Shown: positions 19,486 through 29,488 of the stretch, in pieces
Layout of the letters: each line of letters starts with the position of its first letter
How positions within the stretch are numbered: position 1 is the first letter of the stretch
NCBI RefSeq assembly: GCF_000142805.1
Contig: NC_013083.1
Location: 62,001-126,000 of the forward strand
Origin: Lachancea thermotolerans CBS 6340
Taxonomy: Eukaryota; Ascomycota; Saccharomycetes; Saccharomycetales; Saccharomycetaceae
Length of the DNA: 64,000 nt
Direction of reading: 5' to 3'
Program-made: the position numbers and the translations under genes
Notes under the pieces: generated by a model
Told to the model about the DNA's origin: nothing
Databases searched by the model: none
What the model saw: only the letters and a program-made list of their open reading frames with translations

Positions 19486-21888
19486 TCAATTATCCTCTGG
19501 CGCCATTCCTAAAATGATTACGCCGTTTTCTTCATTTCGCCGATCAACATCTTCTCGTGACCGGTCTATCAATTTCTTCCTTAGCTTGTTGTGTAAGTCA
19601 CTAGTAGTTGGAAAGTTAGAAGGATTTGCGGACTGGTCCTGGTCCAGATTACCAACATTTATCAATGACCCTCCCAGCTCAGGATTTTCATTTCTGTTAC
19701 TATCATTATTGAAGTTGTCGCCATTGGCTTCGTATCCGTTTTCTTCTTCAAGATAATCATTGCCTCCTAAGATCTTAGAATACATGATTCTGGTGTCGTT
19801 CAAGACATCTTCCGAATAAAATATCCATTCTTCATCTTGGAATGCTGCCTGTATTTTAGGTGATATGAGTTCAACTTTGTAAACCTTGGAAAATTTCACA
19901 ATCTCTTCAGCAATTAACACAAGGTGGCCCATAAAACCTAACGCTGTATTGTGCTTCTCATAAAAAGCATATGAGTCTTTGTATCCCTTCAATATCAGGT
20001 CGCGCGTGATTTGAAAGTCGCAAATATCCACACGCGAATCCCGCGGCATAAACTCGCTCGCTGACCCATTATTAAAAAGAGAGTAGACCAAAAACGAATT
20101 GTACGAAAAGTCCATTCTTCCATTGAACAGTTGTTGGATAATATCGAACACCACATTATGCCAAAAATTATTCCACGGATATTTCAAGAATAAATATATG
20201 ATCCGGGGAAGGATCTGATTATCATAGAGGCTGATCTTGAACCGATCCCCTATCGTTGGATTTTCCCTCAATTTTGAATTTTGTTTTGGGTTGACATAAG
20301 GGATTTCAAATGATTCATCAACATCTTCATCATAAGCGTCGCTGCGGCTTTCAGCAGAGTGGGTATTATCATTATCTTGCACATCGAGATCGGCCAACGC
20401 ATCCTGTAGACTCTTAGCGACCATTTCTCTGGCCTTGTTGCGCTCGCTAACAATGCGTTCCGCCTTTTTTGAGTTAAGCAGGCCCATATTTGAACAATGC
20501 AGAAGCTCAGCAATCAGCTCAACGACTTTGAAACGTTCAAATCCCAAGGGCTTGTACTTCTCGCCAAGCTGGTTTTCAAGTACTTTCGCCGAATTGTTTC
20601 GCTCGATGTCGACAAGTATTTGAAAAACATAGGTTAGTTTTTCGGTGAACTTTCTTAACATCACCCCCAAATATATGGGATCCCTCATAGAAGGTGGATG
20701 AGAGCTCAAGGTCGTCGACAGTAGGTTGACTTGGTCGTAGTCGGAGTTGTTCTTTCGTATCAGCTCTATTACGATAGATACGGCGTTTATCAGTGCGTTG
20801 CTTCTCTTGTTTATTATCGCATCCAACAAATGGTCAATGCATTCTTCGGATGCTAAATCCCTGGTTAAGGAATTGGGCCCGATTGACATATCGTCCAGAG
20901 GCGCATTAGCCGATATTGCAATGATCGCTTTAAGCACGTCTGCAGCGCATGCCTGGATATCCGGCTCATGTTTATCGTTATCCAGGTAACACAAAAGTTT
21001 GCGAGTGAGCCGCTGCTCGTGGACGAGCTCAATGATACCAGTTGGTGATTCTTGTTTATCAGTCGATATAATCTTCAAAAGCAGATCCATTAGAACAGAA
21101 ATTTGTATGTGCTTGAGCAGGTCATCGACTAGCGTTGGTTTAGATCTAATGAAGTTGAGATACTGGTCCTGCCGGGTAGAAAGCAGGTTTTGATTGATTT
21201 TGAGAAAAATTGGAATTAACGGTGATTTTTCCGATGGAAAGTTTGGGTGGTAAATGATGGACCATATTTTGTTCAGATAGCTGCTGTTTTTGACTAAGGA
21301 TTCTGAAATTAGCCAGATGTCGAGAGCGAATATTTCTGATATGATAGTAGCCTTGTTCAAGTATGTTTGCTGTGGTCTGGGCGAGTTGTCTGGCGAAGCT
21401 GAGCCGCTAATACAATCATCGTCGTCGAATTCGTGCAACGAGCCTCGAGAAGAACGGCCACTCCCTGAAGTGGCAGCATCAAACTCGTTTGCGTCTATGT
21501 GACCGACACACTCTATCAACTGGTCGATCAAATATTCAATGTTCTGCACCTTGACGCCATCTGCGGTGTAAAAGTAGCCGAAGCATATAAAGTCCAGAAG
21601 TGTATTGTTTTGGCGTGTCAGCTCATTTAGTAGCTCGCTTTCCTCGAGGATTCCATCAATGAATGAGTTGTTTAGCATCTGTATGCTCGGTATACCATCT
21701 AAACATTTCTCCAACGCCTCCTGTGCTGGTCCTGGGTCGTGCGGCGTGCCGCCTTCTTCCTCCCTTGTCGCTTGTGTCTCCGCCCCGTTTTCATTGTGTT
21801 TCTCCACTGAATGCAGCACCTGGAAGTATTCTTCCAGAAGCCTATTGATATTAGAGTGCTCGCTCTGCCCGAAAGGCCAGAATGACAT
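19486..21888 (-). CDS. SAP4: SAP4/SAP155 family, Sit4 phosphatase-associated protein
   Basis: An 800-residue protein. SAPs bind the PP6-like phosphatase Sit4 and direct it in G1 progression and TOR signalling. The start MSFWPFGQSEHSNINRLLE and the helical repeat core (about 200-650) are characteristic; N- and C-terminal acidic, Asn-rich stretches look disordered. This single gene is pro-orthologous to the S. cerevisiae pair SAP4 (next to SHE10) and SAP155 (next to ERJ5): here it touches both neighbours, ERJ5 on one side and SHE10 on the other. It is divergent from SHE10. Confidence 0.93.
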   Translation of the reverse strand: MSFWPFGQSEHSNINRLLEEYFQVLHSVEKHNENGAETQATREEEGGTPHDPGPAQEALEKCLDGIPSIQMLNNSFIDGILEESELLNELTRQNNTLLDFICFGYFYTADGVKVQNIEYLIDQLIECVGHIDANEFDAATSGSGRSSRGSLHEFDDDDCISGSASPDNSPRPQQTYLNKATIISEIFALDIWLISESLVKNSSYLNKIWSIIYHPNFPSEKSPLIPIFLKINQNLLSTRQDQYLNFIRSKPTLVDDLLKHIQISVLMDLLLKIISTDKQESPTGIIELVHEQRLTRKLLCYLDNDKHEPDIQACAADVLKAIIAISANAPLDDMSIGPNSLTRDLASEECIDHLLDAIINKRSNALINAVSIVIELIRKNNSDYDQVNLLSTTLSSHPPSMRDPIYLGVMLRKFTEKLTYVFQILVDIERNNSAKVLENQLGEKYKPLGFERFKVVELIAELLHCSNMGLLNSKKAERIVSERNKAREMVAKSLQDALADLDVQDNDNTHSAESRSDAYDEDVDESFEIPYVNPKQNSKLRENPTIGDRFKISLYDNQILPRIIYLFLKYPWNNFWHNVVFDIIQQLFNGRMDFSYNSFLVYSLFNNGSASEFMPRDSRVDICDFQITRDLILKGYKDSYAFYEKHNTALGFMGHLVLIAEEIVKFSKVYKVELISPKIQAAFQDEEWIFYSEDVLNDTRIMYSKILGGNDYLEEENGYEANGDNFNNDSNRNENPELGGSLINVGNLDQDQSANPSNFPTTSDLHNKLRKKLIDRSREDVDRRNEENGVIILGMAPEDN

Positions 21889-22228
21889 CCTTCTAGTGCT
21901 TCAACCAACGCCTGTGCTCCTCTAAGTCCTTATATTTGTAGACTTAACCATCGCACATTTTATACTTTAAAAACTTTATAAGCTTCTTCTACCGCATCAT
22001 GTACGAAGGGCATCAAATCTCGATGTTCTTCAAGTCCCGAAATTTTTGAGTGAAGATCATAGTCCCCTCAGAAGATAAAAGGCGAAAGCTCGAGGCCTTG
22101 GACGAGATACCTCTAAAAGTCTCGTGTCCGATTCTAACGGGAGACTACGTATTTGTTCTGATATCGTCTAAGATAGGGCGAAGAGCAGAAGTTTCTGGCT
22201 GAAATTAAGGAAACACAGACAGCTGAAA
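21889..22228. other. Divergent promoter SAP4 / SHE10
   Basis: 340 bp, AT-rich on the SAP4 side. No ORF, no tRNA boxes and no site I can name. Confidence 0.5.
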
Positions 22229-24250
22229 ATGCGAAGAGTGAGAGGAGTCGGGAACCTGCTTGTGACAATTTTGGTTGTTTTGATTGGCTTCAAGCAAGCA
22301 AGGAAATACTGTGAGTCCAACGAAGCAGAATTTTGTAGGCTTACTTCTCTGTCGCGGGCCAGCCCTTGGTGGAATGAGCATATTGACCCTTACTGGGACA
22401 GCTATGTGAGTCCGTGCGTGACAAAGATCCACGACTATGAGCACAAACTCGATGAATGGGCAGCTCCCCGTATAGATCGCGCATACTATCAGGTCCAAGA
22501 TATCGTAGAGACTAAAGTGGTCCCAGTTACGTACAAGTGGTACAAAACCGTCCAGTTCAAGACGCAGGTTTACTACAACGGCCATTTTGTTCCCTTCCTC
22601 GGGCATGCGCGAATTTTGGCCAAGCAATGGCTTGCATCCGAAGGCTTTTTCCAGCGGCTGTATCTGCATGTCCAGCAAGGCCTTTTCTGCTTGAGAAACT
22701 GGTCGCTTTGGGTCTGGAATGGCTCCTTGGAGGCATTCAACGAAATTCACTCATGGAGCGGCCATGCTTTACAAGAAATTTCGAACAAATTCTCGGTCAC
22801 TGAGAACCAAAGCGGCGAACCTGTCACAGACGAGGACCCTAGCGACACCGACGAGTCAAAATATTATGATGCCGAATATTTTGAGGGAGAACAGGGTGAC
22901 TATAACGAAGACGACGAAACAGTGTACTTGACTTCAACTATTATCGAAACTGTTACTCTATCGGACGAGAAGCAGCTTGACAAGTCAACTTCTGCAGCGA
23001 ACGGCGATGATGGATCATCATTGGATGTTCCTCTCAGAGATCTTGTCCAGGACGAATTCCAAGCATGGTCTAACACTGTGGAGCAAAAAGCATCAAACAC
23101 CCTAACTCAGTTCGATTCGGAGGTCGAAGAGCTTGTTGAGGCAAAACTGAGCAAAGCGCAGCCTAACATAACTGGTTTACTGCAAGGGATTTCCGAAAGC
23201 TTTCAAAGCCATTACCGCATCATTAATCGGGCAATCTTAGACGTTGATTGTACTATGGAGCTTGATCCTGAAACGGGAGAGCAGCTTTACTTTAACAAGG
23301 ACGGCACTCAGCTACGCAAGTATGTGACGAGGCCTTTGATGCGCGAATTCTTTTCCAGTGCGCATGCGCATGTTGACGAGAGACTTGAAATGGTGCGCGC
23401 GAGGCTGGAGAAATTCGTCGCTGCCGTAAACAAGGAAGTTGAACAGGTTAGACAAGAACATTTGGAAGTTTACGAAGAATGGGGGGACGTAATGGTGAGC
23501 GAGTGGTCAAAACGTATGGCTTATGTTGATGTGGTGGCTGCAATGGGTGCGGAAGACATGAATCAACAACAACACGACAATTGGAAGAGGTTCTTGAAAC
23601 TCAAGAAGCAGGTTGTTAACACTCGCGATCTTCTCATGCAGCATCCGGCGAAGCTTGAAAGACTTCAAAAATTCCTTAATGACATTCAGTTCACTCTGAT
23701 GGCCCTCCAGCGTGACGCTGGCGAATACCTTTTCATTTTGAGAAGCCAAGCAAACATAGCTTTCCAGACACGCGAGAAGCTTGAACGGGAACGCGAAGAA
23801 GAGGAGCGCAGAAAGCTGGAGCAAGAGCGTCAGATACAAGAGCAGAAAGAGCGCGAGCAACAGGAGCTTGCCGAGAACGAAGCTCGTGCAGCGCGCGAAC
23901 GTCTTGCATTGGAGCAAGGACAGGGGCAAGAACAGTTGGAGCAAAATTCTGACGAAGCTTTCTTCTCAATGGAAGATATCACTGCAACACCCCTGGGAGC
24001 CGATGATAATACAGACTACGAAAACGCCCTTGACGACGCTGATAGCCAACTTTCTGAGAGCGGAGATAGTGAGGACAATTTCTACGATAGTTACGAGGGT
24101 GACGAAGAAGATGCGAGTCGTGAGCTCGAGCGCCTCGAGCGTGAAAGTGCTGAGCGTGAAACTCTCGATCGCTTGGAGCTTGGGCAGCGCCAGAAATTAC
24201 AGGAGGAACAACATCGAGACGAGCTCCATCATTCATCCCAAGCCAACTAA
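22229..24250 (+). CDS. SHE10: She10/Osw7 family, spore-wall-related secretory protein
   Basis: A 673-residue protein pro-orthologous to the pair SHE10 (YGL228W, 577) and OSW7 (YFR039C), which are needed for the dityrosine layer of the spore wall. An N-terminal hydrophobic signal or anchor (GNLLVTILVVLIGF, residues ~8-21) precedes Trp/Tyr-rich helical segments (about 45-165), a disordered acidic middle, a helical region (about 260-510) and a long charged coiled coil rich in Glu/Arg/Gln (about 515-600), then an acidic tail. The coiled coil makes the opposite strand open in several frames. Position beside the SAP gene supports the call. Confidence 0.9.
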   Translation: MRRVRGVGNLLVTILVVLIGFKQARKYCESNEAEFCRLTSLSRASPWWNEHIDPYWDSYVSPCVTKIHDYEHKLDEWAAPRIDRAYYQVQDIVETKVVPVTYKWYKTVQFKTQVYYNGHFVPFLGHARILAKQWLASEGFFQRLYLHVQQGLFCLRNWSLWVWNGSLEAFNEIHSWSGHALQEISNKFSVTENQSGEPVTDEDPSDTDESKYYDAEYFEGEQGDYNEDDETVYLTSTIIETVTLSDEKQLDKSTSAANGDDGSSLDVPLRDLVQDEFQAWSNTVEQKASNTLTQFDSEVEELVEAKLSKAQPNITGLLQGISESFQSHYRIINRAILDVDCTMELDPETGEQLYFNKDGTQLRKYVTRPLMREFFSSAHAHVDERLEMVRARLEKFVAAVNKEVEQVRQEHLEVYEEWGDVMVSEWSKRMAYVDVVAAMGAEDMNQQQHDNWKRFLKLKKQVVNTRDLLMQHPAKLERLQKFLNDIQFTLMALQRDAGEYLFILRSQANIAFQTREKLEREREEEERRKLEQERQIQEQKEREQQELAENEARAARERLALEQGQGQEQLEQNSDEAFFSMEDITATPLGADDNTDYENALDDADSQLSESGDSEDNFYDSYEGDEEDASRELERLERESAERETLDRLELGQRQKLQEEQHRDELHHSSQAN

Positions 24251-24324
24251 ATAGTTTTTAAAGCATCAAATTATTCCTGGAATCACCTTTAAGCGGCCCC
24301 GCCCGTCAATTACCTGTACGAGAG

Positions 24325-24383
24325 CTCATCGCTTAATACTTATTACATTCACATGGTGAAAATTTTTTTCTGAAGTATAAAAA
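24325..24383 (+). promoter_or_regulatory. SAH1: SAH1 promoter: PAC, RRPE-like element and TATA box
   Basis: CTCATCGC (reverse PAC) at 24325-24332, TGAAAATTTTT (RRPE-like) at 24357-24367, and TATAAAAA at 24376-24383, 88 bp before the ATG. PAC plus RRPE is the ribosome-biogenesis arrangement; a consensus TATA box fits a highly expressed gene. Confidence 0.6.
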
Positions 24384-24470
24384 GTCAGTGGGCATCTACT
24401 ACTGGAAATCATGATAGTAATACGTATCCTCAAGACCTAAAGACACTTCTTAGATCTCAAACACCCTACA

Positions 24471-25820
24471 ATGTCTTCCCCAGCCCAAAACTGTAAAGTC
24501 GCCGACATTTCCCTGGCTGCCTTCGGCAGAAAGGAAATCGAGCTGGCTGAACACGAAATGCCAGGTTTGATGGCCATCAGAGCCGCTTACGCTGACGCTC
24601 AACCTTTGAAGGGTGCCCGTATTGCTGGCTGTCTGCACATGACTATCCAGACTGCTGTTTTGATCGAGACCTTGGTCGCCCTTGGCGCTGAGGTTACCTG
24701 GTCTTCATGTAACATTTACTCCACTCAGGACCACGCTGCTGCTGCTATCGCTGCTGCCGGTGTCCCTGTTTTCGCCTGGAAGGGTGAGACCGAGGAGGAG
24801 TACCTGTGGTGTATCGAGCAGCAATTGTTTGCTTTCAAGGACAACAAGAAGTTGAACTTGATCTTGGACGACGGTGGTGACTTGACTACCTTGGTTCATG
24901 AGAAGCACCCTGAAATGTTGAAGGACTGCTTCGGTTTGTCTGAGGAGACCACTACTGGTGTTCACCACTTGTACAGAATGGTCAAGGACGCTAAGCTAAA
25001 GGTCCCAGCCATCAATGTTAACGACTCCGTCACCAAGTCTAAGTTCGACAACTTGTACGGTTGCAGAGAGTCTTTGATCGATGGTATCAAGAGAGCCACC
25101 GACGTTATGTTGGCCGGTAAGGTCTCCGTTGTTGCTGGTTACGGTGACGTCGGCAAGGGTTGTGCCGCTGCCTTGAGAGGCATGGGTGCTCGTGTCATTG
25201 TCACCGAAATTGACCCTATCAACGCTTTGCAAGCCGCTATGGAGGGCTACCAGGTATGCCCAATGGAGGAGGCTGCTTCGATCGGTCAGGTCTTCGTTAC
25301 CACTACCGGTTGCAGAGACATCATCACTTCCGAGCACTTCTTGGCCATGCCAGAGGATGCCATTGTTTGCAACATCGGTCACTTCGACATTGAGATTGAC
25401 GTCGCTTGGTTGAAGGCCAATGCTAAGGAGTGTGTCAACATTAAACCTCAGGTTGACCGTTACTTGCTATCTTCTGGTAAGCACATCATCTTGCTTGCCG
25501 ATGGTAGACTAGTCAACTTGGGTTGTGCTACCGGTCACTCTTCCTTCGTTATGTCGTGCTCCTTCTCGAACCAAGTTCTAGCTCAGATCGCTTTGTTCAA
25601 GGCTCACGACAACGAGTTCAGACAAAAGTACATCGAATTCCAGAAGACTGGTCCATTCGAAATCGGCGTCCACGTTCTACCAAAGATCTTGGACGAGGCT
25701 GTCGCTAAGTTCCATTTGGACAAGTTGGGCGTGCGTTTGACCCAGCTTTCTAACGTCCAGTCCGAGTACTTGGGTATCCCAAGTGAGGGTCCTTACAAGG
25801 CTGACCACTACAGATACTAA
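24471..25820 (+). CDS. SAH1: Sah1, S-adenosyl-L-homocysteine hydrolase
   Basis: A 449-residue protein, the same length as in S. cerevisiae. It splits S-adenosylhomocysteine to adenosine and homocysteine, relieving inhibition of methyltransferases. The NAD-binding Rossmann motif is [13 protein letters not shown] (about 223-235); substrate-site sequences include [16 protein letters not shown] and GHFDIEIDV; the end is [10 protein letters not shown]. Codon use is strongly biased (TTG Leu, GGT Gly, AAG Lys), as in abundant yeast proteins and unlike its neighbours. SAH1 (YER043C) comes from the chromosome V track, so the gene order switches sister tracks here. Confidence 0.99.
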   Translation: MSSPAQNCKVADISLAAFGRKEIELAEHEMPGLMAIRAAYADAQPLKGARIAGCLHMTIQTAVLIETLVALGAEVTWSSCNIYSTQDHAAAAIAAAGVPVFAWKGETEEEYLWCIEQQLFAFKDNKKLNLILDDGGDLTTLVHEKHPEMLKDCFGLSEETTTGVHHLYRMVKDAKLKVPAINVNDSVTKSKFDNLYGCRESLIDGIKRATDVMLAGKVSVVAGYGDVGKGCAAALRGMGARVIVTEIDPINALQAAMEGYQVCPMEEAASIGQVFVTTTGCRDIITSEHFLAMPEDAIVCNIGHFDIEIDVAWLKANAKECVNIKPQVDRYLLSSGKHIILLADGRLVNLGCATGHSSFVMSCSFSNQVLAQIALFKAHDNEFRQKYIEFQKTGPFEIGVHVLPKILDEAVAKFHLDKLGVRLTQLSNVQSEYLGIPSEGPYKADHYRY

Positions 25821-26488
25821 TCTGTTTGTGAAAGTCTCGCTGTATTCTCACCTCATTGTTCAAGCACTCAACTGTTTGCATTGATCAACAAATCACTTCA
25901 ATTAAATTCTCTTCTGGGTATGTAAATATACTATCATGGATATATGATAATAAAGAATCTTCAACGGTTAAAGACACTCCGATTGAGCTATGTCTAGAGC
26001 TGGCTTGGCTCAATGGCGCGATAGTTGACAATAAAAGATCTTATTGTCGTAGGGCTTTCTCCAAGAAATGAAAGTTAAGCTTAAATAACTTCCTCGCAGA
26101 TTTTTGTGAGCTAAGCGTGCAAGCCTGCGAATTAAATCGAGATGTGTATCTACATTCGCTTGCTTCAGTACTAGATGATACTGACCCGCTCCTCAAATGG
26201 CGCGCTTTTACTGAGGAGTCGAATCTTGGACTGAGGCAGCAGTTTTGAGCCTCATGGCACGATCTAGAGAGGTTACAAAACTACAGTCCTAGACCTTCGT
26301 CTTTCTTTAACATTCAGGTTTGTTTTCATAATTAAGATAGGTCTAGATTGTTTCAATTAAGTCTTTGATAGTCTTCCGTTGGCGGTGAGATTAAAAGTTC
26401 ATAAAGCTGGGAAGTGTTAAGGGTTGGTCTTCTTATCAACTTAAGACGCACAACGCTGGCAACTAGACAGCCTTGACGTGAGTAAGGT
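25821..26488. other. SAH1-VID30 intergenic region with hairpins
   Basis: 668 bp without a convincing ORF. Two inverted repeats are visible: 26027-26048 (8-bp arms GACAATAA/TTATTGTC, 6-base loop), and near 26191-26220 (CTCCTCA/TGAGGAG, about 16 bases apart). A tRNA A-box-like TGGCTCAATGG at about 26006 has no matching B box. Confidence 0.45.
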
Positions 26489-28960
26489 ATGTCTTTTTGC
26501 ATGGATCAGGTCGATTGTGCATACGTAAGGGCATTGTTCCCTGCCTACCTGCTTGAACAACCCATTGGACATGAACTGTGGAAGATTTACCTTCGTAATC
26601 GGAAGCTCTTTCACAAGCTTAAGAACAAAGGACAGAGTGTACCTGTGCTGAAAGAGGCTCGGCTTCACAAGTTGAAGCCCAATGTTAGTCATGCCACCCG
26701 AAAAGAAATTTGGGAAAAGCTGATGAATTTGGGGGTCTTAGGCACCGTCCCATATAATTCAGTAGGGGATGAGTATTTGATGCAGGTCTATCAGTACTTT
26801 TACCCAGACATAGACCAAGACTCATTCGGCGACTCAAGACGTAATGAGGCCGCTGATGAGATGCAAATTGATAGTGATTCAGCCGATTTAACTAAGCCGG
26901 TCGACCCGATTGCTCATTTGGTTAGACGCTTGGGAGAAGATGACGACGGAGAGGACGATGATGAAGATCTTGATGATGATGACGATGACGATGATGATGA
27001 TGAAGACGTTACTCAAGCCGCAGAGCGCGATGATCAAGTGGGCGATGATGAAGATGAGGAGGACGATGACGACAATATTGAAGACATTCATCAAACAGAG
27101 GAACATCGCGGGGCCTCAGATCAAAAACTTCAAGACTCAGAAAAGGACCAATATTTTTCGCCGCTTACTGAAAGCTCCCATCAAAATAGGCCCAAAAAGA
27201 ACTATGTGTCTATGGATATTTACAAACTTTTGGGCTACCCTCTTCCCCACGCATGGGACGCGCAGTCTAGCAATAGCATGATGGTTTCCTCGGATGGCAG
27301 TAACCAGCTTAAACCAAACCCGTCGTTGGAAGGATTTCCTAGAAGGAGCGATTCGATTGTTGGAAGCGGCTTCTCCGTAAGTTATTCGAGTTACAGCGCT
27401 AAGTTTGAGTACGTTAGTGCAAGGGCAAACAATTCCATCTTGTCTAAGAAAATGGCCATCTTCTATTATGAAATCAGGGTTTTATCTGTGACAAGTTCCC
27501 AGTCTGGCCAAAACTGCAACATTAAAGTCGGCTTCAAAGACTTGTCGAAATTTCAGGCCGGGTCTGCATCGCCATCAAGAACAGACTTACATGCTGGCGA
27601 TCCCGTCTCGATAAATCGGCAGTCTGCAAGCATAATGAGGTCGACTGTTGAATCAAGTTCAACCACCTCTACCAAAAGCCGCGGAGATGGTTTTGATAAG
27701 GGTAGTTTTGGTTATTGCGGCCAAGATGGTTACATAACTGATGGCACTCAGTACAAAATCTATGGTAAGCAATATGGGCGTGGAGATGTTATCGGCTGTG
27801 GTGTAAATTTCGTGGATGGCACAATCTTTTTCACGAAAAACGGTATAAATCTAGGGACTGCTTTCACGGATGTCCATGATCTGGATCTGGTTCCGTTTAT
27901 TGCTTTGAAACCTGGGAATATGGTTCGAACAAACTTCGGTCTCCATGAAGAGTTTGTATTTGACATATTGAACTACCAACGCATGCTCAAGTCTAAGGCT
28001 TACCATCATATTTACAAGAGTATCGATGGCCATGACGGTCGCAATGATTTTGAAAGTAGTATTCATAGTGACCAAGATGATTTTGACGATGACCCTCCTT
28101 TAAGTGGTGACAACAGAGGAGGGTTTCTACTCCAAAATGATGAGCGGTTCAGTGGGGATAAGCTCTACCGCCCCGAGGTCGAAAAGCTGAATAATCTCAG
28201 CACCGATGATGACTCAATACCGTGTGCTATGCATGCCATGATCAATGACCATCTCATACACGAAGGCCTTATAGATGTTGCAAAGGGGTTTTTGAAAGAT
28301 CTTCAAAAAGACTGTATTCCCAACAGCGACGAAGAACGCGCTAGACTAGTTATAAGACACAACGAGAGACAAATCATAAAAGAGGAAAACAACTTGAAGT
28401 TAAGGCAAAGTATTAGGCGTTTCATCAACGAAGGTGACATAGCGCAATGTTTGGTTTTTATTAATAGCCAATATCCCGGCTTGATCGAAAAAAACGTCGA
28501 CCTTCTATTCGAGTTAAAAGTCGCTGAGTATCTTCTCATGTTTGTCCAGTTCAAGAGCCATTCCATCGATGAAATTCTTCGAAAGGGCCAAGAACTTACT
28601 TCTGAGTTTGTTTATAGCCAGCAAGTGCCCGCGGACTACAAAGATGGCTTTCGGAACCACCTGAATGACATATCCTCGCTTCTTGCATATGACAATCCAT
28701 TGAGAGAGTGCAATGAGGACCTCGCAATATACCTAACACCAGCATATCTGCAGGATCGGCTTTTCCAACTTGTCAACTCCAGAGTTTTAGCTTTCTTGGA
28801 GAAGAAAAGCGAAAGCTCGCTAGAAAGCATGGTGAGCTACACGCGAGCCATGATAGACACCTTGATGGAATATGGAGAAGGAAGTTCTTTGGTGCACAAC
28901 GATTCAGAATTGCGCTTCCACAAGCTGGTAAATATTGATGAGGATCTTCTTAACATGTGA
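26489..28960 (+). CDS. VID30: Vid30/Gid1, scaffold subunit of the GID/CTLH ubiquitin ligase
   Basis: An 823-residue protein (S. cerevisiae 958). Vid30/Gid1 holds the substrate receptor Gid4 in the GID E3 ligase that degrades gluconeogenic enzymes when glucose returns. A run of about 25 mostly Asp residues lies near residue 155. An SPRY domain spans about 280-500 (SFGYCGQDGYITDG, IFFTKNGINLGTAF), followed by LisH (about 570-605, DDDSIPCAMHAMINDHLIHE), CTLH (about 620-680) and a C-terminal CRA domain. It is shorter than S. cerevisiae mainly in low-complexity linkers. The start MSFCMDQVDCAYV matches family N-termini. Confidence 0.95.
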   Translation: MSFCMDQVDCAYVRALFPAYLLEQPIGHELWKIYLRNRKLFHKLKNKGQSVPVLKEARLHKLKPNVSHATRKEIWEKLMNLGVLGTVPYNSVGDEYLMQVYQYFYPDIDQDSFGDSRRNEAADEMQIDSDSADLTKPVDPIAHLVRRLGEDDDGEDDDEDLDDDDDDDDDDEDVTQAAERDDQVGDDEDEEDDDDNIEDIHQTEEHRGASDQKLQDSEKDQYFSPLTESSHQNRPKKNYVSMDIYKLLGYPLPHAWDAQSSNSMMVSSDGSNQLKPNPSLEGFPRRSDSIVGSGFSVSYSSYSAKFEYVSARANNSILSKKMAIFYYEIRVLSVTSSQSGQNCNIKVGFKDLSKFQAGSASPSRTDLHAGDPVSINRQSASIMRSTVESSSTTSTKSRGDGFDKGSFGYCGQDGYITDGTQYKIYGKQYGRGDVIGCGVNFVDGTIFFTKNGINLGTAFTDVHDLDLVPFIALKPGNMVRTNFGLHEEFVFDILNYQRMLKSKAYHHIYKSIDGHDGRNDFESSIHSDQDDFDDDPPLSGDNRGGFLLQNDERFSGDKLYRPEVEKLNNLSTDDDSIPCAMHAMINDHLIHEGLIDVAKGFLKDLQKDCIPNSDEERARLVIRHNERQIIKEENNLKLRQSIRRFINEGDIAQCLVFINSQYPGLIEKNVDLLFELKVAEYLLMFVQFKSHSIDEILRKGQELTSEFVYSQQVPADYKDGFRNHLNDISSLLAYDNPLRECNEDLAIYLTPAYLQDRLFQLVNSRVLAFLEKKSESSLESMVSYTRAMIDTLMEYGEGSSLVHNDSELRFHKLVNIDEDLLNM

Positions 28961-29022
28961 GAGCAATGAGCTTTGCTTCTTGTTATCACTTTATGCTGGC
29001 AGCGATTTTCTAAAACAGATAT

Positions 29023-29350
29023 TTAGGCATATACACCGAAGGAGTTTGTAAGGAATATAGTTGCCAACCCGAAGAATGCACTTCCGGCTAAACTGAGGAA
29101 ACTGTATTGAACAAACTGAAGCCCCAAAGGCAGGCCCGCTGCCTTAGAAATTGATGACAATGCCAGTGCAATGAATACCAATGCAAGAACTGCGGTGATA
29201 GTCCCGTACATAGGCTGAGATTCTAGAGCGACGACTCCCTCAAATTCAGACGCTTGATGGTAAAGTTTCTGGTTGACGGGCTGTTAGTATAGCACGAGAG
29301 GTTATCCGTTGGCTGTTGCGACATACGTAAACCTCTTGGTAAGACGACAT
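29023..29350 (-). CDS. OST5: Ost5, small subunit of oligosaccharyltransferase, spliced
   Basis: Join of 29023-29268 and 29327-29350 on the minus strand, 89 residues (S. cerevisiae 86). Ost5 is a two-helix ER membrane subunit of the N-glycosylation complex. Exon 1 encodes MSSYQEVY and exon 2 continues KLYHQASEFEGVV. The spliced product aligns without gaps to the S. cerevisiae N-terminus, and both genes are spliced after the same short exon. Two hydrophobic helices follow (ITAVLALVFIALAL; FLSLAGSAFFGLATIFL) and the end SFGVYA matches the family (SFGVYV). An internal ATG at 29211 would give only 62 residues and lose the lumenal N-terminus. Confidence 0.95.
29269..29326 (-). other. OST5: Spliceosomal intron in OST5 (58 nt)
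   Basis: On the minus strand: 5' site GTATGT at 29326-29321, branch TACTAAC at 29289-29283, 3' site CAG ending at 29269. Phase 0. It is very short: only 31 nt lie between the 5' hexamer and the branch heptamer. Confidence 0.93.
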
Positions 29351-29488
29351 CTTATCACTTTTTAGTTCTTCACAGGCAGACACGACTTTAGTTTTAAACG
29401 TTCAACTTTTAAAAGGCGAAAATCTATGTATGATTAGAAGGTCGTGGAGCGAAAAAGCTACAACTCACCAAACTCTGTATTTTGAGAG

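Noticed and set aside
23507-23969. Leu-rich ORFs antisense to the SHE10 coiled coil
   Set aside because: They are reverse-strand shadows of Glu/Lys/Arg-rich codons (CTC, CTT, TTG).
26000-26070. tRNA-like segment with an A-box match (TGGCTCAATGG)
   Set aside because: No B box (GGTTCRA) at the right distance and no acceptor-stem pairing.
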